DNA of 64,000 nucleotides, from contig OX485809.1 in NCBI GenBank assembly GCA_950295325.1, positions 24,304,001 through 24,368,000 of the forward strand, written 5' to 3'. Positions 56,409 to 64,000 of the stretch are shown one piece after another. Position 1 is the stretch's first letter; each line of letters starts with the position of its first letter. Under the pieces are notes generated by a model. It was not told where the DNA came from. It saw nothing but the letters and a program-made list of their open reading frames with translations, and ran no database searches. The DNA comes from Polytrichum commune. Lineage: Eukaryota > Streptophyta > Polytrichopsida > Polytrichales > Polytrichaceae. The position numbers and the translations under genes were made by a program.

Positions 56409-58295
56409 GTAAATACAATATACAACAAAAAAACTACATACCCAATACTCAAACCAAAATACAATCCCCACATACAAAACAACAAACATAGAAAGTACTA
56501 CCGTTCAACGTACAATGGTCACACAAAGCATACCCTCAACTCAAAATACCTCCCACCTCATTCAAAAAACAATCTCCATACGAAATACGGTAGGTGCCCA
56601 AAACACATACTCCATCCAACGAACAAATGTCATCCAAAACGCATATTTCATCCAAAACATAGTTCACACCCAAAACAAGCAACACATCCCAACTTAAAAA
56701 CACTCCTACAAAATAAACTTCATCCTAAACACAACCCACATCCAAACCCCAAACTTTGTCCCCTCTCAAAACCTAACTCCTATTCAAATCACAAAAGATA
56801 CCCAAAAAGCAAAATGGCATCGGCCTACCGGCCTTACCACAAACCTAATTGCAAACACCACTTCATAAATAATTGGAAACCTAACTCAATAACAATTCAA
56901 ATACCAACAAACCATGCAAAATTACACTCCGTACCCAAACAACCAAAAAACATTATACCCACCATACCCAACATCCCTCCCATAACAAAACTTGCACCCA
57001 CCAAATATCAAAAACCAAATAAGAAAAAACCAAAGATACTCAACTTATATAAATACTACCTCATTACATCAAGTATATCAAGTACACATCAAAAACCTTG
57101 CACAATAACAACGTACATCCCTAAAGACAATACATATCCCCCCCTCACATCTAGACAATCAAGAAACATAACACACACCCTACCCAACCATAGTATAACA
57201 ACTAAAATTGAACGCATAAAAAATCTAATAACACACAAAATAAAGCCAAAAATCAACAAAACTAATACTAAATACCAACCCACAAACAAATGGAAACCTA
57301 ACAAAATAACAAACCACACACACAAAGAATACACATACACACACTCTTCACCCATACATTTAGGAAACATAAAACTACCCACACCCATACCCATAAAACA
57401 CCAAAAAACAAATAAAAATAAACCACAAACAATCAACCCATACCCATATCAAAACCTCAAACCCCACCCAAGACTTTGTCCCAAAGCACAACCTCACCCC
57501 CACAAAAAATACAAAATCTCACCCAAACACAAAACGGCCTCGGCCTACCGGCCTCGCCATAAAAATAATAACAAATACCACTTCACAAACAAAGGGGAAC
57601 CTAATGCAATAACAAACCACACAACTAAAGACAACACACATACCCACCTTATTCCCAAACAACTAGGAAACATTACACCCGCCCTACAATGTGATCACAG
57701 AATACCCCAACCCCACCCACAATACAAATCTCACCCAAGACACAATCTTCATCCAAAGAAAAAGCGTTATCCGAAATATAGAGTACACCCAAAACAGAGA
57801 CTTCATCCGAAAAACAAAGTGCATCCAAGACACAAATACCATCCAAAGTATAATCCTCGTTCAAAACAAGAAACCCAACCTAAATTAAAATCTCATCCAC
57901 TGCATAAACTTCATCCTAATCACAACTTGCATCCAAACCCCACACTTTGCCCCCAATCAAAACCTAACCTCCACTCAAAACACAAACCCTACCAAAAGAA
58001 CAAAACGACCTCGGCCTACCAGCCTCGCCACAAAACAAACTTCATACACCACATCACAAACAAGTGGAAGCCTCACATAACCACAAACCATATACCTAAA
58101 GGCCACACACACACACGCTTATTAACAAAACATAACACCAACCAAAACCACAAATCCCACCCCAAAACCCACCCCCACTCAAAATTAAACCCCCACACCA
58201 AACACAAACTTTACCCAAAAAACAAAAAGGCCTCAGTCCACCGGCCTCACCACCCAACAAACAGCAAACGACACATAAAAAAACAAATGCCCTAA
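56409..58295 (+). pseudogene. Repetitive basic leader frame upstream of 2A (modular, Lys/His/Pro-rich)
   Basis: The frame is open from 56,409 (no stop for about 629 codons; first ATG at 56,814) and built of degenerate protein modules. The marker ASAYRPRHK, or a close variant, occurs at 56,814, 57,534, 58,005 and 58,227 in this frame, and at 58,393 in the frame of the 2A. Between markers come NKWKPN-IT, KQLGNI-P and runs of HPK or HPKHK-HP periodicity ending LCPQSKPN or LCPLSKPN, then YPKNK. Reading frame and peptide are conserved between modules although DNA has diverged, suggesting past translation. Module 1 also contains a copy of the 2A leader region (KYQKPNKKKPKILNL), but with the 2A core decayed. 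A frameshift near 58,285 joins this to the next frame. The product would be very basic and could bind nucleic acid; that is inference. The ATG at 56,814 replaces an ACG in other modules, so it is probably not the true start. Confidence 0.6.
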
Positions 58296-59560
58296 ACACA
58301 AACCCCACCCTAACCTCAAACCTCATCTCAAACTTAACTTCCAGTTAAAATTCAACCCTCACTCAAGATACAAACCTTACCCAAAAAACAAAACGGCCTC
58401 AGCCTACCGGCCTCGCCACACAAATAATAACTCATATCACCTCATAAACAAGTGGAAACCTAACTCAGTAACAAACCAAATACCTATAAATAATGCAAAG
58501 TCACACTTCTCACCCAAACAAGTAGAAAACATCATACCCGCTATACCCAACCTCTTTACTACAGCCAAATTCACAATCATAAAATATCAAAAAATAAATA
58601 TGAAAAAACCAAAAACACTTCACCTCCAGGGATACTACTTCATTAACAAATTAGATCTGCTAAAATGCGGGGACATTGAACTCAACCCCGGACCAATGCC
58701 TAATATCTTACATACACATCCTGCTACACACAAAAAAAGAGCCAACTTATACTTTATTCCAAACACTATAAAACTACAACCTGAGTACCAACACATAACA
58801 AATACATTCGCCCCCATACTAAAACACATACACCCACTACACCCCCAGGCAACCACGACATACCCACATCTACACCAATATATCCAAATTCAAAGCCAAT
58901 CACCACCAACCCATATGCTATACGCTCTTATCATTACCATTCACCCTTCAATAGACACATGCAATAACATACTAGCCCAACCCCAAAATTACCACTTTAA
59001 TAACATATGGACCAACACATTAATCATTAGACTAGCTAACCTTACCAAACCCCCCGAGCGGCACATACTGACACCACACCCCTACACAATATTTATAGAA
59101 AACAATCAAAATATAATACTCCCTAAAAGCTCAATACATACAAAAATATATGAATTTATCCACAACCAAGAGACTACACCCACATCAATCACTCTGCTAA
59201 AAGAATTTCCCTTCCTTCCGAACCAATTGATAACTGAAGCACTCAAATGCTTAGAAAACATTAACGAATACTCACACCCACCCCCATTCCTAGCTACTCC
59301 CTCACCAACCACAAGAATCAACACCAACACCGAACATGAAACAAACATAATAACATGGAACGCATCATCGCTCAATACCTCATTACCAAACTTACAAAGC
59401 CTAATAAACAATTCCCTAAACAACACAACAATCATACATATCCAAGAAACCACACTAACTACAAACAAATCTACAAAATATATACAAAATCTATTCCCGG
59501 AATTCAAACTCATTTTTAACAAACCACACATGCACTCACAAGATGCATACAACAAAGAAT
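58291..59560 (+). pseudogene. ORF2 part 1: last leader module, 2A, linker and start of endonuclease
   Basis: The frame is open from 58,291 (first ATG 58,600). It contains the fifth leader module (TASAYRPRH at 58,393; INKWKPNS), the 2A motif ending at 58,695, a linker of about 215 residues without recognised motifs, and the N-terminal strand of an AP-endonuclease-like fold: NIITWNASSL (Trp codon at 59,356), then HIQETTL with the catalytic-type Glu. A frameshift near 59,560 moves the rest of the endonuclease to another frame. If 2A works, the protein is separated into the leader and a product starting with Pro at 58,693. Confidence 0.8.
58654..58695 (+). other. 2A ribosome-skipping motif
   Basis: DLLKCGDIELNPGP matches the D(V/I)ExNPGP consensus exactly, with the hydrophobic Leu-rich lead-in typical of active 2A sequences. 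In known cases the ribosome fails to form the Gly-Pro bond, so upstream and downstream proteins are made separately. 2A motifs are known at the N-terminus of ORF2 in trypanosomatid and several animal LINEs. Here it stands between the repetitive leader and the endonuclease. Not tested in this element. Confidence 0.88.
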
Positions 59561-61184
59561 GCCTTACACTCCCGGAAGAGGTGGACTACTCACACTTATC
59601 CACAAAAAATATGCATTTTCTGGAAATGTCACCAAAATTTCCACGCCAGCAAACATCTCCCCGTACCTACAAATAATAAAAATAAATAACCACCTATTAC
59701 TACCTTGGCTAATCATACACATGTATATGCCTACACATTTAGAAAACACATGTCTCATCCCGCACCTCAAGAATGAAATCACCAACCAGATCACTATACA
59801 CCCAAACCACATATACACATTATGTGGTGACTTTAACCGAGATATTGCACTTAGAGGCAGACAAAATAATAACACTAACACCCCACCAGAAGAAGAGGAT
59901 TTCCAAAGGAAAAACTTTACCACATCTCTCAACTTAGACTATATTCCAACAAACACTAGTCTTTCTAGACAAGGAGGCTATAATTACGCATCAACAAACC
60001 TGATAGATGGCTTCTACATTCACTTCCCAGACAACAGCAACTTCATCTCCACTACAAACACAAACATGAATCTAAACTCAGACCACTACCCAGTAACATT
60101 ACATATCCCACACAACACACTTATAGCCAGACCCCCACCCCCCACAAATACCTCACCAACTATAATATTAAATCCGATACCACCTGAAAATCTAGAAAAA
60201 TTTAATATAACATTCTTTGAAGAAAACTCTACACAACTAAAAACACTTACCACACTACTAAAAAACCACCAACACTTAACCCCTGATCAATGGCAAGAAG
60301 TCTGTACATCACTGGATTACATTGTAAACAAAATTTCAGAAACAATTAAAAAAACTTGTAAAGCAGACCCATTACCCAACCTTACGAACAGAACATCACA
60401 GCAAGGTGGTTTTCTACCGCGAAAACTAGCAAGAGAATGGAAAAGACACCTCAACACATATCACCTAATTAGAAAAGCCATATATATTGCACAACATGAC
60501 CCACACTGGCAAGCACACTCCATCCTAAATGATATCCGAAATCACCAAAACGTAAACATTTCACACCCACCCGTAACAACATCACCTCCTGACGAATGGA
60601 TTGACGCCATAGCTACCATCACAGAAAACGCCAAAAAAGAAGCCAAAAAAATTACCACAAAATACACCAAAGACTGTATTCTAAAAGCCGTATCAAAATA
60701 CCACCAAATGTATGAAAAAAACCCCAGAAAAATAAACCGAAAAATCTTCAAAAACGCGGAATCTTTACCGTTTGACTCCATCATTGATAGACAAAATAAT
60801 ATACTAACTAGCCCTGAAGACATAGCATCAGAGATTTACATGCAACAATCCATCAATAACAGCCCAACAATTCTCACATGCCAATATCAAAATACACACC
60901 CACTACACTGCACATGTGCAGTCAGGCAATACCCATGGCATGACTTAGAAGGATACACAATTGACAAACGAGGAGAACCCCAAATCCCTCTACACACGTA
61001 CTTTGACCTAGAAACTTACGACTTTTGCCTTAAAAACTTAAGTAATAACAAAATCCCAGGCCCAGACAAAATTCCCAACTCAATTCTAAAAAATATGCCT
61101 CCACGTTTCCACAAACTACTCTTTCAATTTTTTAAACACTGCTATAAACAAAAACAAATATCCGCATCATGGAAACTAGTCTAA
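59559..61184 (+). pseudogene. ORF2 part 2: endonuclease body and N-terminal RT region
   Basis: 541 codons. The endonuclease continues with GRGGLLTLIHKKY, MYMPTH, LCGDFNRD (metal-binding Asp/Asn) and SDHYPVTL (catalytic Asp-His), the APE-type signature of most LINE clades. After a long Lys/Thr-rich spacer (AREWKRH, AKKEAKKITTKY), the RT N-terminal block appears: NNKIPGPDKIPNSIL and FKHCYKQKQISASWK, the conserved start of LINE RT. The frame ends at 61,184 in a frameshift immediately before the next RT block. The endonuclease nicks target DNA to prime reverse transcription. Confidence 0.9.
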
Positions 61185-62755
61185 CAGTTTTACTATATAA
61201 AAAAGACAATTCATCACAACTAACAAACTACAGGCCCATCGCACTAGCTAACACCATATATAAACTGTACACAAGTACATTAATTTCTATCCTATCCGCG
61301 TATGGAGAAATATACCAAATATTACACGATAGCCAATAAGGGTTCAAAGCAAAAATAATCATTTCTAGACAAATCCAATTACTAATCGCAGCACTTGAAG
61401 ATGCAAGACTCACCAATCAAGATATATATATTCTCTACATTGATTTCAAAAACGCCTTTGGCTCCATTGACCACGCCATACTCTTAGCCATAATGAAAGA
61501 CCTGGGATATCTCACTGACTTCATAAATCTCATAGGAAACATATACTCACAATCCTCAACCATATTTACTGAAGAACATTTTGGCAAAATCTTACCAATC
61601 CCCATTCAAAGAAGTACAATACAAGGCGATACCCTTAGCCCATATCTGTTTATCATATTTTTAGAACCCCTCCTTAGATGGCTACGACAAGGAAATAATG
61701 AATATACCTTTGGTACATCTAAAGTTAAAATTTCATCAGCAGCATATGCAAATGACCTAGCAGCAATCGCCAACAAACTAGAGACACTACAAACACAACT
61801 AAATAAACTAGATAAATTCTGCAAATGGGCAGGAATGGACTTCGGAATATCCAAATGTGCAGTGACTGGATGCCCAAACAAATCCAAACTTAACACCATA
61901 ACCTTCAAGGCCCTAATCCAAGCTACCAACATAAACTATAGAAACCAACCTATACCAGTCCTAAACCAACACGAACCATACACATACTTAGGAATAAATC
62001 TTGCACCGTCACTCAAATGGAAAACACAAATAAATACCACTCCAGACAAAGTAATCAAACAGTGCCAAATCCTCGTAACATGCTCAGCTACTATGAAACA
62101 AAAAATCAACATGGCAGATACAGTAATACGTGCTGGAATAGCATATAGCTTTGACGCAGTACCATACTCCATACCAGCTATAAAAAAACTTGATAAAAAA
62201 ATCATAGCACTTCATAAAACGATTTGCGGAATACCCAAATGCACATCTAACATCATTACACAACTTCCACACAACCTATTTGGAATCGAAGCATTTTCAC
62301 TACAAAATGCCTACTTAAGATGTATTGGTGAATAACTACAAAACGCCCTTAATGATAAAGGTCGAATCGGCAAAATCTGTACTGGTCTAATACAATTTAT
62401 TCTTGCCAAATATGGGGGCTCTAAAGAAATTTCCTATATTAAATACCACCACTGTGTTAGATCACCTATCACTAGAACATTATTCATGCTCAAGCATAAA
62501 GCCGGAGTTCATCTAAAAAGTACAATTAACAACTTCCTACTACACCCATCCCCACTCGAAAATGCGTGGATGCAAGAAGCACAAATGCTACAGGGTCTAA
62601 ATCCCAACACCTCATTTAAATTATTACACAAATTGCTCATACATAATATAACAACACTAGACCAAATAACCATGCCTAATGGTACCACACTAATGAACCA
62701 AGAAGAATTCAAAACCTACCACTCCACCCCTCCAAGCTCATCCAAAGTGCACTAA
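61185..62755 (+). pseudogene. ORF2 part 3: reverse transcriptase palm and thumb
   Basis: The frame after the shift reads TVLLYKKD, LTNYRPIALANTIYKL, a TAA stop at 61,337 where relatives have a charged residue, then IDFKNAFGSIDH, IQGDTLSPYLF and the catalytic box AAYANDLA (61,742-61,759). Canonical enzymes have (Y/F)ADD; here GAT became AAT at 61,751, replacing the first Asp by Asn. KLDKFCKWAGMDFGISKC and YLGINLAPSLKW follow, then a TAA stop near 62,334 and about 140 more codons in the same frame with no further known domain. Catalysis is not expected from this copy. Confidence 0.9.
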
Positions 62756-64000
62756 ATATCGCTAACCAACTATTCTGCCACCCTCCTTGTAATCACGAAT
62801 GTCCCCTACCATGCCCACGACACCACCCACCCAAATCCCTCAAAAACAAATATATAATAAGACACCACAACATCCTACCGCACATACCGACTCCACCCAT
62901 ACACCCCCCAAACCCTCTCATCCCCCCTCTACCCCCTCCCCCCAACAATATACTTAAAGACCCCCGACAATATCCCATACACAAAATACTCGATCACAAA
63001 TAAAAACATTCTAACGACCATAACGGAATAAAAAGAACAGTCACGTCATACCTATGTCAATGGACTACAACAAATAACCACACATACAACAAATGGCGAA
63101 CTCCAAGAGACTTATACCCCTACTGCGATGCCAACACATGTAACCACAACACCGACCTACTCACCCACTACTACACGGAAAGACAACACAAACATTTCTC
63201 AAATATTATTAATGCATACTTCTCCACAGAACAACAAAAAGACACGGGATACGTCACACCTACCACAATAATCCCACTAGCCCATATCTCTATCAACGAA
63301 TGTAACCCAAAAAATGACATCGAAACAAACTCTGACACAATCCAAATACAATTTGATGTCGTTCACATATACGAAGACAATGGTCGGCACCTCATCACCA
63401 TCCCGAAAACCACACTAATGTGGTTATGGAAACAATACCAATTGGCAAAAAACACCACACATGGTCTAGAACCACCCACCCAATCTTTCGAAACTGAAGT
63501 TGTTTGGTTATATCAAAGATACAAATACAGTATCCCGAAAAATGACCCACTCAAACGTGCCCAATACACAATACCAACCCCAATATTAGATTTCCTAATA
63601 ACAACATTCAATATCAACCACTCATATTTTTCATCCCCAATGACATGTCCCACACAATTTACCCAATTCTACTCACCATTCTCGCGTGACATAATATTTG
63701 GATCCCTAGGGAAAGCGTTTGACCACAAATGGCAAGAAATTGGATACGCTTACCCCCACAACGCAACAGACTTACAACAAGTCATTCACTGGGCTCGCAT
63801 GGCGGCCCAAAATGACCCATATACAGTCACTATACTTATATCCCTAGATACCGAATGGTACAAAAATTCTAACCCGCACACAAGTCCTTTCCTGGACACA
63901 CACGTCATTGCCCACTTTGCCGCTGATACGATGACATATGAAGAACCCACAATACCCCCCGAACTTAATATTACAAGAAAAAAGAATCATTTATCCTACA
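62737..64000 (+). pseudogene. ORF2 part 4: Cys/His-rich segment and long C-terminal extension (partial)
   Basis: After another frameshift near 62,730 the frame reads IANQLFCHPPCNHECPLPCP, a possible zinc-binding knot, and a Pro-rich stretch, with one TAA at 63,001. From 63,004 it is open for at least 332 codons to the window edge: TSYLCQW, LYPYCDANTCNH, MWLWKQYQLAK, SPFSRDIIFGSLGKAFDHKW, IGYAYPHNATDLQQVIHWA, TVTILISLDTEWY, FLDTHVIAHF. No RNase H motif is visible. The arrangement of a conserved DIIFGS-KAF-KW block, an aromatic-Pro turn, a helix and a hydrophobic strand ending in an acidic-W loop loosely recalls Dam-type N6-adenine methyltransferases of phages and some retroelements. That is a guess from pattern; the Pro-Pro of the usual catalytic motif is not clear. 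Confidence 0.6.

Larger units (their letters stand above)
53180..64000 (+). mobile_element. Large non-LTR (LINE) retrotransposon with 2A motif, runs off the window
   Basis: Layout: putative 5' leader (53,180-54,160), ORF1 (54,161-55,966), a nested MITE (56,114-56,360), a repetitive basic reading frame (56,409-58,600), a 2A motif, an AP-type endonuclease, a reverse transcriptase, a Cys/His-rich segment and a long C-terminal extension reaching the window end. Endonuclease before RT, no LTRs and no integrase identify a LINE. The coding strand from about 55,970 onward is strikingly poor in G and rich in A and C, unlike ORF1. The ORF2 part has at least four frameshifts or in-frame stops and a mutated RT catalytic box, so the copy is dead. 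The 5' limit is approximate; the 3' end lies outside. Confidence 0.88.

Noticed and set aside
57089-57436. 115-codon Val/Leu/Phe/Cys-rich minus-strand frame resembling a membrane protein
   Set aside because: It is the antisense of the A/C-rich leader frame of the LINE; hydrophobic composition follows automatically from that base skew.
59106-59932. Hydrophobic minus-strand frames of 122-149 codons
   Set aside because: They are antisense to clear endonuclease coding sequence on the plus strand.

Overview
This is a repeat-rich, gene-poor stretch of nuclear DNA from what is most likely a land plant. It could also be another streptophyte; a non-seed plant is possible but not proven. The basis is a Ty3/gypsy chromovirus with a plant-type initiator-Met primer site, Tourist-, Mutator- and pogo-type short inverted-repeat elements, a tRNA-related SINE, and stop codons that look like C-to-T decay at methylated cytosines. 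I see no rRNA, convincing free-standing tRNA, CRISPR or organelle DNA. Nearly all short open frames in 1-53,000 look like noise.

Layout. 1-15,900: AT-rich intergenic DNA with a Mutator-like short element at 209-940 (perfect 9-bp target duplication) carrying a nested SINE, a second SINE-like copy at about 1,255-1,545, a pogo/Tigger transposase remnant at 5.6 kb, a Tourist-like element at 9,718-10,101, and a second, inverted copy of the Mutator-like element at 11,727-12,243. 15,920-22,000: a 229-bp tandem repeat interrupted by a complete but decayed Ty3/gypsy chromovirus at 16,125-21,345 (252-bp LTRs). 22-41 kb: tandem duplications, foldback and Tourist-like elements, a pogo-type element at 26 kb, and two inverted copies of a ~1.4-kb dispersed element (about 23.85-25.25 and 39.6-41.1 kb), each holding a different minisatellite at the same internal position. 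42.6-46.1 kb: a candidate minus-strand host gene, inferred from phase-compatible exons. 48-53 kb: further tandem and inverted repeats.

The most remarkable object fills 53 kb to the right edge: a large non-LTR retrotransposon (LINE) on the plus strand. It has (i) an intact 601-codon ORF1 with an RRM-like segment and a C-terminal coiled coil; (ii) a 247-bp MITE with a perfect 9-bp target duplication between ORF1 and what follows; (iii) a long, G-poor, Lys/His/Pro/Thr/Asn-rich reading frame made of at least five degenerate protein modules; (iv) a canonical 2A ribosome-skipping motif (GDIELNPGP) directly after the last module; (v) an AP-type endonuclease; (vi) a reverse transcriptase whose YADD box reads YAND; (vii) a Cys/His-rich segment; and (viii) a C-terminal extension of more than 330 codons, still open at the window edge, that may contain a methyltransferase-like fold (inference only). 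The likely design is a polyprotein in which 2A frees a basic repetitive leader from the endonuclease-RT protein. Frameshifts and stops make this ORF2 copy inactive, while ORF1 is still open.

I had no search tools. Repeat boundaries and element classes come from reading termini, target duplications and protein motifs by eye.
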